The position numbers were made by a program, and so were the translations under genes. A stretch of DNA of 64,000 nucleotides from Micromonospora marina. GTDB lineage: Bacteria > Actinomycetota > Actinomycetes > Mycobacteriales > Micromonosporaceae. The number at the start of each line of letters is the position of its first letter. Within the stretch, counting starts at the first letter, position 1. The stretch spans positions 24,865 through 88,864 of the forward strand of contig NZ_FMCV01000027.1 in NCBI RefSeq assembly GCF_900091565.1, read 5' to 3'. The notes under the pieces are model-generated. The model did not search any database. It had not been told where the DNA came from and worked only from the letters and a program-made list of their open reading frames with translations. Shown one piece after another: positions 37,848-46,198 of the stretch.

Positions 37848-38282
37848 TCAGCGCGTGGCGTACTCGGCGATGCGGCCGAGGATGCCGTTGAGGAAGCGCG
37901 GCGAGTCGTCGGTCGACATCTGCCGGGCCAGCTCCACGGCCTCGCTGATCGCCACCGCGTCGTCGATCTCGTCGACGTAGAGCAGCTCGTACACGGCGAT
38001 CCGGGCCAGGTTGCGGTCGACCACCGGCATCCGCTCCAGCGTCCACCCCTCGGCGTAGCTGGCGATCGTCTCGTCGATCCGGTCGAGGTGCGCCGCCACG
38101 CCCTCGACCAGCCCGACCGCGTAGCCGAGGTGGTCGGGGCGCGGCTGCTCGATCCGCTCCAGATAACCGGCGAGCACCTCGACCGGCGGGCGGTCCCGCA
38201 GATCGGCCTCGAAGAGCACGTCCAGCGCCCGCTTGCGCGCCTTGCGGCGCGCCGGCATCTGCTGCTTGGGGCCCTCGGCCAT
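37848..38282 (-). CDS. nusB: Transcription antitermination factor NusB
   Basis: NusB with NusE (S10) binds boxA in rRNA leaders and supports rRNA transcription. The 144-residue helical protein has ARRKARKRALDVLFEADLR at the N-terminus and the conserved RMPVVDRNLARIAVYELL and SPRFLNGILGRIA. Its ATG shares one base with the stop of efp (TGATG). Confidence 0.97.
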   Translation of the reverse strand: MAEGPKQQMPARRKARKRALDVLFEADLRDRPPVEVLAGYLERIEQPRPDHLGYAVGLVEGVAAHLDRIDETIASYAEGWTLERMPVVDRNLARIAVYELLYVDEIDDAVAISEAVELARQMSTDDSPRFLNGILGRIAEYATR

Positions 38283-38839
38283 CAGGCTCGGCCGAGGTAA
38301 CGGCCGTCGCGGGTGTCGACCTTGATCTTCTCACCGGTGGTGATGAACAGCGGCACCTGCACGGTGGCGCCGGTCTCGACGGTGGCCGGCTTGTTGCCGC
38401 CGGTCGAGCGGTCGCCCTGCAGGCCCGGCTCGGTGTAGGTGACCTCGAGCACGACCGAGGTCGGCAGCTCGATGTACAGCGGCACGCTCTCGTGGGTGGC
38501 GACCGTCGCCTCGGCCTCGGGAAGGAGGTAGTTGGCGGCCTCACCGACGGTGCCGCCGGGGACGGTGATCTGGTCGAACGTCTCCAGATCCATGAAGACG
38601 TAGTCCTCACCGTCGGCGTAGAGGTATTGCATGGTGCGCTTGTCGACGGTCGCGGTCTCGACCTTGGTGCCCGCGTTGAAGGTCTTGTCGACCACCTTGC
38701 CGGACAGCACGTTCTTCAGCGTGGTGCGCACGAAGGCACCACCCTTACCGGGCTTGACGTGCTGGAACTCGACGACGGCCCACAGCTCGCCGTCCAGGTT
38801 GAGTACCAGGCCGTTCTTCAGGTCGTTGGTGGAGGCCAT
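38282..38839 (-). CDS. efp: Elongation factor P
   Basis: EF-P relieves ribosome stalling at consecutive prolines. The 185-residue three-domain protein has the N-terminal tip loop KPGKGGAF, with Lys32 at the position modified in other bacteria. The actinobacterial PGKG loop is thought to work with an unmodified lysine; no EpmA/EarP gene is nearby. The window also encodes a 1186-residue proline-rich protein with many Pro-Pro motifs, a likely EF-P client. It lies upstream of nusB with a one-base overlap. Confidence 0.97.
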   Translation of the reverse strand: MASTNDLKNGLVLNLDGELWAVVEFQHVKPGKGGAFVRTTLKNVLSGKVVDKTFNAGTKVETATVDKRTMQYLYADGEDYVFMDLETFDQITVPGGTVGEAANYLLPEAEATVATHESVPLYIELPTSVVLEVTYTEPGLQGDRSTGGNKPATVETGATVQVPLFITTGEKIKVDTRDGRYLGRA

Positions 38840-38880
38840 TTCCTGCCTTGATCATCAATTGGCGGACAGACCGTGCAAGT

Positions 38881-39330
38881 CTACTCGCTCTGTCGAATCG
38901 GACTCGCACGCTGAGCCAGGTGGTGCAGGGCCAGCCGGTAGCCGTCCACGCCCAGGCCGCAGATCACGCCGGTGGCGACCGCGGAAACCACCGAGTGGTG
39001 CCGGAACTCCTCCCGGGCGTGGATGTTGGAGATGTGCACCTCGACCAGCGGGCCGCGCAGCATGGCGCAGGCGTCCCGCACCGCGATCGAGTAGTGCGAC
39101 CAGGCGGCCGGGTTGAGCACCACCGCCGCCGCCTCGTCGGCCGCCTCGTGCAGCCAGGCGAGCATCTCGTGCTCGGCGTCGGTCTGCCGCACCACCACGT
39201 CCAGGCCCAGCTCCCGGCCGTGCCGCTCGCAGTCGGCCACGAGCTGGGCGTACCCGGTCACCCCGTACACGTCGACCTGGCGGATGCCGAGCCGGCCCAG
39301 GTTCGGCCCGTTGAGCACGTACACCCTCAC
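38881..39330 (-). CDS. aroQ: 3-dehydroquinate dehydratase, type II
   Basis: AroQ performs the third shikimate step. The 149-residue protein has the type II signature VYVLNGPNLGRLGIRQ, the loop tyrosine in VYG, the catalytic His in NPAAWSHYSIAVRDA, and VEVHISNIHAREEFR. The GTG at 39330 overlaps the aroB stop (GTGA). Members of this family are dodecamers. It lies 41 bases before efp. Confidence 0.95.
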   Translation of the reverse strand: MRVYVLNGPNLGRLGIRQVDVYGVTGYAQLVADCERHGRELGLDVVVRQTDAEHEMLAWLHEAADEAAAVVLNPAAWSHYSIAVRDACAMLRGPLVEVHISNIHAREEFRHHSVVSAVATGVICGLGVDGYRLALHHLAQRASPIRQSE

Positions 39331-40403
39331 GAGCTGATCTCCTCGTACGCGGCGGCGAGCAGGTCGTCCGGCGGCGCCTCCAGGATCGCCGGGCGGGCGA
39401 GCCCGTCGAGCACCACGAACCGCAGCCGGCTGCCCCGGGCCTTCTTGTCCACCCGCATCGCGGCGAGCAGCTCCGGCCAGGCGTCGGCCCGGTAGCCGGT
39501 GGGCAGGTCGAGCGCGGCCAGCACCCGGCGGTGCCGGTCGGCGCCCTCCGCGTCGAGCCGACCGGCGAGCCGCGCCAGCGTGGCCGCGTAGACCAGGCCG
39601 ACCGACACCGCGTGACCGTGCCGCCAGCGGTAGCCCTCCACCTTCTCGATCGCGTGGGCGAGGGTGTGCCCGTAGTTGAGCACCTCGCGTACCCCGGATT
39701 CGCGCAGGTCCCCGGCGACCACGTCGGCCTTCACGCGGACCGCGCGTTCGACCAGTTCCCGCAGCACCGGCCCGGCCGGGTCCAGCGCGGCGGCCGGGTC
39801 GTCCTCGACCAGGTCGAGGACGACCGGGTCGGCGATGAACCCGCACTTGACCACCTCGGCCATCCCGGCGGCCAGGTCGGCCGGGGGCAGGCTGTCCAGC
39901 GTCGCCAGGTCGGCCAGCACACCGGCCGGCGGGTGGAACGCGCCGACCAGGTTCTTGCCGGCCGCGGTGTTGATGCCGGTCTTGCCGCCCACCGCGGCGT
40001 CGACCATGCCGAGCAGCGACGTGGCGACCGGCACCCAGCGCACCCCGCGCAGCCAGGTGGCCGCGACGAACCCGGCCAGGTCGGTGACCGCGCCGCCGCC
40101 CACCCCGACCACCGCGTCGGTACGGGTGAACCCGGCGTCGCCGAGCCGGTCCCAGCAGGCCGCCGCCACGTCGACGTGCTTGCCCGCCTCGGCGTCGGGC
40201 ACCTCGATCAGCAGCGGCGTCACGCCGCCCTCGCGGACGCCGTCGGCGAGCTTGTCGGCGAGCGCCTTGAGCGGCGGCGCGTGCAGGAAGGCCACCCGCT
40301 CGGCGCCGGGCAGCAGCGCCGGCGACGGGTCAAGCAGGTCACGTCCCACCAGCACGTCGTACGGCCGCTCGCCGCCGACCGGGATCCGGGTCACCTCGTC
40401 CAT
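39327..40403 (-). CDS. aroB: 3-dehydroquinate synthase
   Basis: AroB converts DAHP to 3-dehydroquinate with NAD and zinc. The 358-residue protein has the NAD motif VGVGGGAVTDLAGFVAATWLRG, PTSLLG-like VPVATSLLGMVDAAVGGKTGIN, and the zinc ligands in NYGHTLAHAIEK and RHGHAVSVGL. The ATG at 40403 is chosen because MDEVTRIPVGG matches the usual start. It is cut off from aroK by a plus-strand gene pair, so it probably has its own promoter in the 92 bases between it and the DUF2243 gene. Confidence 0.97.
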   Translation of the reverse strand: MDEVTRIPVGGERPYDVLVGRDLLDPSPALLPGAERVAFLHAPPLKALADKLADGVREGGVTPLLIEVPDAEAGKHVDVAAACWDRLGDAGFTRTDAVVGVGGGAVTDLAGFVAATWLRGVRWVPVATSLLGMVDAAVGGKTGINTAAGKNLVGAFHPPAGVLADLATLDSLPPADLAAGMAEVVKCGFIADPVVLDLVEDDPAAALDPAGPVLRELVERAVRVKADVVAGDLRESGVREVLNYGHTLAHAIEKVEGYRWRHGHAVSVGLVYAATLARLAGRLDAEGADRHRRVLAALDLPTGYRADAWPELLAAMRVDKKARGSRLRFVVLDGLARPAILEAPPDDLLAAAYEEISS

Positions 40404-40495
40404 CGCCGGCAGCCTAGTCCAGCGCGCCGCCCTCGCGCGGCGACTGTCCACAGGCTGGGTGTTTGTCCGGCCGTGCACCGGGTAGGGCGGGCGGA

Positions 40496-41038
40496 ATGAG
40501 CGAGACGACGGCACACCCGACCCGGCCGGAGTCGGCGACGAGTATCCGGCTGCCCGCCACGATCCTCGGCGTCGGGCTGGGCGGCTTCGTCGACGGCATC
40601 GTCCTGCACCAGGTCTTCCAGTGGCACCACGTGCTCAGCAGCACCGGCAGCGACCACATCGGGGTACGTGAGTACCCGGTGGACACGGTGTCCGGGCTGC
40701 AGATGAACACGCTCTGGGACGGCCTGTTCCACGTGGTCACCTGGGTGGCGGTGCTGACCGGTCTGGCCCTGCTCTACTCCCGGGTCACAGGCTCCCGGGG
40801 CCGGCTGTGGCGCTCGCCGATGCTGTGGGGCTGGGTCCTGGTCGGCTGGGGTCTGTTCAACCTGGTCGAGGGCGTCATCGACCACCACCTGCTCGGCATC
40901 CACCACGTCCGCAGCGGCCCGGACCAGCTCTGGTGGGACCTCGGGTTCCTGGCCCTGGGCGTGGTGCTGATCGCTGTGGGCTGGGCGATCCAGCGCCGGG
41001 CCCGGGACGTGGACCTCTGCGCGCCGGAGCGCCGGTGA
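40496..41038 (+). CDS. DUF2243 membrane protein
   Basis: This 180-residue integral membrane protein has four predicted membrane helices. The family-type pattern is GVGLGGFVDGIVLHQVFQWHH, with further histidines in LWDGLFHVVTW, NLVEGVIDHHLLGIHHVR and a C-terminal helix. The many His residues within helices suggest metal or haem binding, but the family has no established function. It overlaps the next gene, a CtaG-type cytochrome oxidase assembly factor, by GTGA. The pair is often found together and is inserted here against the direction of the aro genes. Confidence 0.85.
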   Translation: MSETTAHPTRPESATSIRLPATILGVGLGGFVDGIVLHQVFQWHHVLSSTGSDHIGVREYPVDTVSGLQMNTLWDGLFHVVTWVAVLTGLALLYSRVTGSRGRLWRSPMLWGWVLVGWGLFNLVEGVIDHHLLGIHHVRSGPDQLWWDLGFLALGVVLIAVGWAIQRRARDVDLCAPERR

Positions 41039-41856
41039 CACTGGCCCACGCCGGGCACTCCGGCGGCGGCTTTCCGGTGACCGCGCTGATCCCGGTGGCG
41101 CTGTTCTGGGCGTACCTGGCCGCCGCGCTGCGGCTGCGCGACCCGGGCGGGCCGGGCTGGCCGCACGCCCGCACGGCGAGCTTCGGGCTGGGCGCACTGC
41201 TGCTGGCGGCGGGACTGCTGTGGCCGGCCGGCGACTTCGTCGGGCACATGTGGCAGCACCTGCTGATCGGCATGCTGGCGCCGCTGGCGCTGGTGCTCGG
41301 TGCCCCGGTCACGCTGCTGCTGCGCACGCTCGACCGGCGTACCGGCCGGGCCCTGGTCCACCTGCTGCGTCATCCGGTCGCGCGGGTGCTCGGCCACCCG
41401 GTGACCGGGCTGCTGCTCACCGCGGGCGGGCTCTGGCTGCTCCATCTCACCCCGCTGTACCGGGCCACAGTCGGCAGCCCGGTCCTGCACACGCTGGTGA
41501 ACCTGCACTTCCTGCTCAGCGGCTGCCTGTTCGCCTGGTCGATCGCCGGGCCGGATCCGGGACCGCACCGCCCCCGCGTACCGGTACGGCTGGTGGTGAT
41601 CGGGTGCGGGGTCGTTGCGCACGCCGCCATCGCCCAGTTGCTCTACGCCGGGCTGTTCGTGGACGTGCCGGCCACCGCCGCCGAGCTGCGGGCCGGGGCC
41701 ACGCTCATGTACTACCTCGGCGACCTGGCCGAGATCGCGCTGGCGCTGGCGCTGCTCGCCACCTGGCGACCGGAGCGCCCGGCCCGTCGCATGCCACAAC
41801 GTTCCGCAGACACCCATGACGTTCCACCCACGGTGAGCGGCGGCGTCAGGGCTTGA
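41035..41856 (+). CDS. CtaG-type (caa3) cytochrome c oxidase assembly membrane protein
   Basis: This 273-residue protein has about seven membrane helices and the motifs HMWQHLLIGMLAPLALVLGAPVTLLLR (shown in part), LHTLVNLHFLLSGCLFAWSI and YYLGDLAEIALALAL. These match the caa3-type CtaG family, which takes part in copper delivery to cytochrome oxidase in Bacillus. It starts with GTG at 41035, coupled to the DUF2243 gene. Its 3' end overlaps the convergent aroK end by 11 bases. A 19-base repeat (41809-41827) lies in its last codons. Confidence 0.85.
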   Translation: MTLAHAGHSGGGFPVTALIPVALFWAYLAAALRLRDPGGPGWPHARTASFGLGALLLAAGLLWPAGDFVGHMWQHLLIGMLAPLALVLGAPVTLLLRTLDRRTGRALVHLLRHPVARVLGHPVTGLLLTAGGLWLLHLTPLYRATVGSPVLHTLVNLHFLLSGCLFAWSIAGPDPGPHRPRVPVRLVVIGCGVVAHAAIAQLLYAGLFVDVPATAAELRAGATLMYYLGDLAEIALALALLATWRPERPARRMPQRSADTHDVPPTVSGGVRA

Positions 41857-42355
41857 GCAGCGCGGCGATCTCCGCGGCCAACTCCTCCGGGGTGCGCCCG
41901 TCGGTGACCACTGTCGCGGTCGCCACCTCGGCGTAGAGCGGTCGGCGCTGATCCATCAGGTGCTTGAGCGTGGCGCGCGGGTTCAGCGCGAGCAGCGGCC
42001 GACCGGCACCGAGACCGACCCGCTTGAGCGCGTCGGGCAACTCCACCGACAGGTGGACCACCGTGTGGCCGATCAGCGCGGCCCGGTTCTCCTCGGCCAG
42101 GACCGCGCCGCCGCCGAGCGCGAGCACGCCCGCGTGCGACGCGAGCGCCGCCGCCACGGCGGCCCGTTCGAGGGTACGGAAGTGCTCCTCCCCCTCGTCC
42201 ACGAAGATCTCCGGAATCGGCTTGCCGGCGAGGTTCTCGATGTCGGCGTCGGTGTCCCGGAAACCGACGCCGAGCGCCTCGGCCAGCGCCGTGCCGACAG
42301 TGTTCTTGCCGGAGCCGGGCGCCCCGACCAGCACGCAGACCGGCCGGGTGCTCAT
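41846..42355 (-). CDS. aroK: Shikimate kinase with GKN P-loop
   Basis: AroK phosphorylates shikimate. The 169-residue protein has RDTDADIE for shikimate/Mg binding, EEHFRTLE with the shikimate-binding Arg, the GGGAV motif and GRPLLAL. Its Walker A reads GAPGSGKNT: Lys17 is kept but the usual Ser/Thr that binds magnesium is Asn18 (AAC), followed by Thr19. Activity may be retained by use of Thr19. It overlaps aroC by ATGA and the convergent ctaG gene by 11 bases. Confidence 0.94.
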   Translation of the reverse strand: MSTRPVCVLVGAPGSGKNTVGTALAEALGVGFRDTDADIENLAGKPIPEIFVDEGEEHFRTLERAAVAAALASHAGVLALGGGAVLAEENRAALIGHTVVHLSVELPDALKRVGLGAGRPLLALNPRATLKHLMDQRRPLYAEVATATVVTDGRTPEELAAEIAALLKP

Positions 42356-43530
42356 TTGACGACCAGCCCGTCGAGGTAACCGTCCAGGTTACGGCGCATC
42401 TCGGCGACCGAGTCGCCGCCGAACTTCTCCACCGCCGCCTCGGCCAGCACCAGCGCGACCATCGCCTCGGCCACCACGGCCGCGGCCGGCACCGCGCACA
42501 CGTCGGAACGCTGGTTGATCGCGGTGGCCGGCTCGCCCGTCGTCACGTCGATGGTGGCGAGCGCCCGGTTCAGTGACGAGATCGGCTTCATGGCCGCCTT
42601 CACCCGCAGCGGCTCACCGGTGGTGATGCCACCCTCCAGGCCACCGGCCCGGTCGGTGATCCGCCGAACCCCGGTGGCGGTGGGCACGATCTCGTCGTGC
42701 GCTTCGGAGCCGCGCGAGCGGGCCTGCTGCCAGCCGTCGCCGATCTCCACGCCCTTGATCGCCTGGATCGACATGAGCGCGGTGGCGAGACGGGCGTCGA
42801 GCTTGCGGTCCCACTGCACGTGGCTGCCCAGGCCCGGCGGCACCCCGTACGCGAGCACCTCGACCACGCCGCCGAGCGTGTCGGCGGCCTTCTTCGCGGC
42901 GTCGACCTCGGCGACCATCCGGGCGCTGGCCTCGACATCGAGGCAACGCAGCGGGTCGGCGTCGATACGCGCGGCGTCCTCCGGGGTGGGCCGCAGTCCC
43001 GGCTTGACCGCCACCGGACCCAGCTCGACCACGTGGGAGACGATCTCGACGCCGAGCGCCTGACGGACGAGCGCCTTGGCGACGGTGCCGACAGCGACCC
43101 GGGCGGCGGTCTCCCGGGCGCTGGCGCGCTCCAGGATCGGCCGCGCGTCGGTGTGCCCGTACTTCTGCATGCCGGCCAGATCGGCGTGACCCGGGCGGGG
43201 CCGGGTCAGCGGCGCGTTGCGGGCCTGGCTCGCCAGTTCCTCCGGGTCGACCGGGTCGGCGGCCATCACGGTGCGCCACTTGGGCCACTCGGAGTTGCCG
43301 ACCCGGATCGCCACCGGACTGCCGAGCGTCACCCCGTGCCGGAGCCCGCCGATGATCTCGACCTCGTCCTGCTCGAACGACATCCGGGCGCCCCGGCCGT
43401 AGCCGAGCCGGCGCCGGGCCAGCTCGCCGGAGATCTCCCCGGTGGTCACCTCGATGCCGGCGGGTACGCCCTCCAGCATCGCGACGAGGGCGGGTCCGTG
43501 CGATTCACCTGCAGTCAGCCAGCGCAACAC
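42352..43530 (-). CDS. aroC: Chorismate synthase
   Basis: AroC makes chorismate from EPSP with reduced FMN, linking to the riboflavin pathway in this window. The 392-residue protein has the signatures GESHGPALVAMLEGVPAG, GYGRGARM and RPGHADLAGMQKYG, and RSDVCAVPAAAVV near the C-terminus. It starts with GTG at 43530 and overlaps aroK. A gap of 156 bases with a repeat element separates it from aroE. Confidence 0.97.
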   Translation of the reverse strand: MLRWLTAGESHGPALVAMLEGVPAGIEVTTGEISGELARRRLGYGRGARMSFEQDEVEIIGGLRHGVTLGSPVAIRVGNSEWPKWRTVMAADPVDPEELASQARNAPLTRPRPGHADLAGMQKYGHTDARPILERASARETAARVAVGTVAKALVRQALGVEIVSHVVELGPVAVKPGLRPTPEDAARIDADPLRCLDVEASARMVAEVDAAKKAADTLGGVVEVLAYGVPPGLGSHVQWDRKLDARLATALMSIQAIKGVEIGDGWQQARSRGSEAHDEIVPTATGVRRITDRAGGLEGGITTGEPLRVKAAMKPISSLNRALATIDVTTGEPATAINQRSDVCAVPAAAVVAEAMVALVLAEAAVEKFGGDSVAEMRRNLDGYLDGLVVK

Positions 43531-43636
43531 GACGGTCAGTGTGTCACGCCCGGTGGTTACCGGCGTACGCCGCCCACCGCGTCCCGCCCACCGGACAGGC
43601 CACCTCCGCGACGATCTGCCGCCCGGTGGGTGAGGA

Positions 43637-43694
43637 GTTAGCAGGGGGCCCTTCCTCTACCGGAGGCGTTAAGAAGGGGCCCTTCCTTACACCG
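43637..43694. repeat. Doubled 26-base repeat at the 3' end of aroE
   Basis: Two imperfect direct copies, GTTAGCAGGGGGCCCTTCCT.. (43637-43662) and GTTAAGAAGGGGCCCTTCCT.. (43668-43694), lie next to each other. Each contains the self-complementary AGGGGGCCCTT/AAGGGGCCCTT centre. The second contains the aroE stop codon. Each copy can fold, so the element may terminate transcription or be a dispersed repeat. Confidence 0.8.
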
Positions 43695-44505
43695 GCAGCG
43701 CGGCGCGCATCGCGGCGCGGGGGGCGGTGACGCCGGTGAACTGCTCGAACTGGCCGACTGCCTGAACCAGCAGCAGGTCCAGCCCGGAGACCACCCGGCA
43801 TCCGGCGGCGAGCGCCGCCGCCGCGAGCGGCGTGGGCCACGGGTCGTAGACGACATCGAAGAAGACCGACTCCGGCCGCCAGTCGAAGTTGTCGGTTAGC
43901 GGGTCGGCCACGCCCTTCGGCACCGTGGAGATGACCAGATCGGCGCGGGCGTGAGTGGGTGCTCCGTCCCACTCGGCACCCGCGAGCGGCACGCCGGCCG
44001 CCGCCGCGATCGGGCGCAGTTCGTCGACCGCCTCCGGGCGGCGGGCCACCACAGTCACCTCGGCCGCACCGATCCGGCCCGCCGCCGCGATCGCGGCCCG
44101 TGCGGTGCCACCCGCGCCGAGCACAGTGACCACCGCCCCGGCCACGCAGCCGGCACCGGTGAGCACCTCGACCATGCCCGTGACGTCGGTGTTGTCCGCG
44201 TACCAGCTGCCGTCGGGCCGGCGTACCAGCGTGTTTGCGGCGCCGACGGCGGCGGCGACCGGCGAGACCTCGTCGGCCAGCGCGAGCGCCGCCTCCTTGC
44301 CCGGCATGGTCACCGACAGCCCGGCCCACTCCGGGCCGAGGCCCGCGACCAGGCCGGGCAGCTCGTCGGCGCCGGCTTCGATCCGGGTGTACGACCAGCC
44401 GGTCAGCCCGGCCGCCGCGTACCCGGCGGTGTGGATCACCGGGGAGAGCGAGTGGGCGATCGGCTTGCCGATCACTGCGGCACGACGGCGGGTCGAGAAC
44501 TGCAC
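43687..44505 (-). CDS. aroE: Shikimate dehydrogenase
   Basis: AroE reduces 3-dehydroshikimate with NADPH. The 272-residue protein has the shikimate-binding IGKPIAHSLSPVIH, the catalytic Lys in VTMPGKEAAL, ANTLVRR, DNTDVTG, and the nucleotide loop VLGAGGTARAAI. The GTG at 44505 starts VQFSTRRRAAVIG, with GAGAGAGG upstream. It is followed by a repeat element before aroC. Confidence 0.95.
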   Translation of the reverse strand: MQFSTRRRAAVIGKPIAHSLSPVIHTAGYAAAGLTGWSYTRIEAGADELPGLVAGLGPEWAGLSVTMPGKEAALALADEVSPVAAAVGAANTLVRRPDGSWYADNTDVTGMVEVLTGAGCVAGAVVTVLGAGGTARAAIAAAGRIGAAEVTVVARRPEAVDELRPIAAAAGVPLAGAEWDGAPTHARADLVISTVPKGVADPLTDNFDWRPESVFFDVVYDPWPTPLAAAALAAGCRVVSGLDLLLVQAVGQFEQFTGVTAPRAAMRAALPV

Positions 44506-44533
44506 TGCCTCTCTCCCCCGGGTGATGGACGGA

Positions 44534-44893
44534 TCAGGGCAGCATAGCCGCAGACGAGCAGTTGCCGATCCCGGTCCGGCAGATCCGGTAGGAGTAGTCC
44601 GACACACCGAACGTCGCGGACTTCTCCGTCGAGGTGCAGACCGAAGCGCCCTGCCAGGACCACGAGGATCCCCCGGGCGCGCGCACCTGCCAACGCGCGC
44701 AGTGCCCGTCCGACAGCGTGTCGCGAGCGAACAGCTCCCAGTTGGCATCGCCCAGGTAGACCGCTCTTCCAGCCGCTCCGGTTGTGCTCCGAGTGATCGT
44801 CGCCGCCTGTGCAGGCACAGCGGCGAATCCCAACAGCATCGCGGCGCCCGTTCCCACCACGCCGACTCGCCGCGACCACGAACCACGCATCAT
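44534..44893 (-). CDS. Small secreted protein of unknown function
   Basis: This 119-residue protein starts MMRGSWSRR behind a run of G (GGGGGG). It has a signal peptide with a hydrophobic core (VGVVGTGAAMLLGFAAVP) cleaved near AQA-ATI at about residue 31. The mature part of about 88 residues is rich in Ser, Gly and Trp and has four cysteines (HCARW, VCTS, ICRT, NCSS), so two disulfides are possible. No family is recognised. It lies between mltG and aroE, 28 bases before aroE, and may be read with them. Confidence 0.65.
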   Translation of the reverse strand: MMRGSWSRRVGVVGTGAAMLLGFAAVPAQAATITRSTTGAAGRAVYLGDANWELFARDTLSDGHCARWQVRAPGGSSWSWQGASVCTSTEKSATFGVSDYSYRICRTGIGNCSSAAMLP

Positions 44894-44992
44894 GATGCCC
44901 CCCGCGTCTCGATATCGAATGCAGACACTGAGCATAGTGACCGCGTTCGATCTCAGCAGGCATCGCGGCTGAGCGAGGTCGCGCGGCCGTGC

Positions 44993-46198
44993 CTAGAGAA
45001 CGCCGTTCTCCTTGGCCTTCTCGATGTTGCGCTCATGCTCGGCGTTCGTCGTCGCAAAAGCCGAGTGTCCCTGTTTGTCGATGGCGACGAAGAAGAGCCA
45101 CTTTTCGTTCGGCGGCTTCAGCGCGCCCTCCAGAGCCTGCTTCCCCGGGTTGTTGATGGGAGTCGGGGGCAGACCCGGGTGGGCATGGGTGCTGTAGGGG
45201 TTCTTCTCGTCGTACAGCTCCGCTCTGCTCATGTCCTTCGACGCCTTTGTCGGCTTACCGGTCAGCTCCCAGTAGTAGTTGACCGACACGTCGAACTGCA
45301 GACAGTTGCAGGGGAAGTTGCCGCCGTAGACCCGGTTGTAGGCGACGCGGGCGATCTTGCCGAGGTCGTCCTTGTTGCCCGCCTCCGCCTGCGAAAGCGA
45401 CGCTACGATGAGCACCTCGTACGGGCTGATGCCGCCGCGGTTCGCCTGCACGTTCTCGGCGAACCTCAGGTTCCCGGTGACGGTGAGGAAGTTGTCCACC
45501 ATCAGCTTGAGCACCGTCTCGGCGGTGGCCTTCGGCGGGATCTCGTAGGTGTCCGGGAAGAGGAAGCCCTCGATCGACGGTGTGACCTTCTTGCCGTCGG
45601 AACGCTTGAACCACCAGTCCGGTACGCCGAGCGCGATCGGATCCTTCGCCGCCGCCTCGAAGTCCTCGACCGGGATGTCGGTCTTCTCGGACAGCCGCTT
45701 GTAGACCGTCTTCGCGGTGAGGCCCTCGGGGATCGTGATCCCGTTGACGATCTTGTTCTTGAGGTCCAGCAGCGCCGCGACCGCCGCGTCACCGCTCATC
45801 TGCTTGCGCAGCTTGTACGTGCCGGGCTGGATGTTCTTGCTGCGCGAGTTCTCCTCGGCGGCCTCGATGAACGCCTTGGTGCTCTTCACCACGTCGGACG
45901 CGACGAGCGCGTCGCCCATGTCGGCGATCAGCGCGCCCTGCTTGATCTCGACGGTCACCTCGCCGGTACCGGAGCCGTCGTAGTCGGGCGTGACGAAGTA
46001 GCTCTGGACCCGGTCGAAGCCGTAGAAGGCGGCGCCGCCGATGCCGCCCAGCAGAACCAGGGCGAGCGCGAGAGCGAGCAGAGTCTTGCCCCGGCCGCCG
46101 CCGGACTTGCCCTGCCGTCGGCGTACCGCGCCGCGCCGGTGTCGGCCCTTGTCCCCCCTGTCCTGTTCGTCGAAGCCCAGATCAAGGTCGTCGATCAT
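44993..46198 (-). CDS. mltG: Endolytic murein transglycosylase MltG
   Basis: MltG cleaves nascent glycan strands and so limits peptidoglycan chain length. The 401-residue protein has a basic cytoplasmic tail, a single membrane helix (about 40-60), and the YceG domain. Key motifs are ITIPEGLTAKTVYKRL, IEGFLFPDTYEIPPKA, the catalytic Glu in VASLSQAEAG, YNRVYGGNFPCNCLQFDVSVNY and YSTHAHPGLPPTPINNPG (all in part). It overlaps ruvX by ATGA. The alaS-ruvX-mltG-aroE order is conserved. Confidence 0.95.
   Translation of the reverse strand: MIDDLDLGFDEQDRGDKGRHRRGAVRRRQGKSGGGRGKTLLALALALVLLGGIGGAAFYGFDRVQSYFVTPDYDGSGTGEVTVEIKQGALIADMGDALVASDVVKSTKAFIEAAEENSRSKNIQPGTYKLRKQMSGDAAVAALLDLKNKIVNGITIPEGLTAKTVYKRLSEKTDIPVEDFEAAAKDPIALGVPDWWFKRSDGKKVTPSIEGFLFPDTYEIPPKATAETVLKLMVDNFLTVTGNLRFAENVQANRGGISPYEVLIVASLSQAEAGNKDDLGKIARVAYNRVYGGNFPCNCLQFDVSVNYYWELTGKPTKASKDMSRAELYDEKNPYSTHAHPGLPPTPINNPGKQALEGALKPPNEKWLFFVAIDKQGHSAFATTNAEHERNIEKAKENGVL

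Noticed and set aside
44894..44992. Possible tRNA or small RNA between mltG and the small secreted protein
   Set aside because: Only a short TCGATATCGA palindrome and a TATGCT box are present; no cloverleaf or conserved tRNA arms could be formed.
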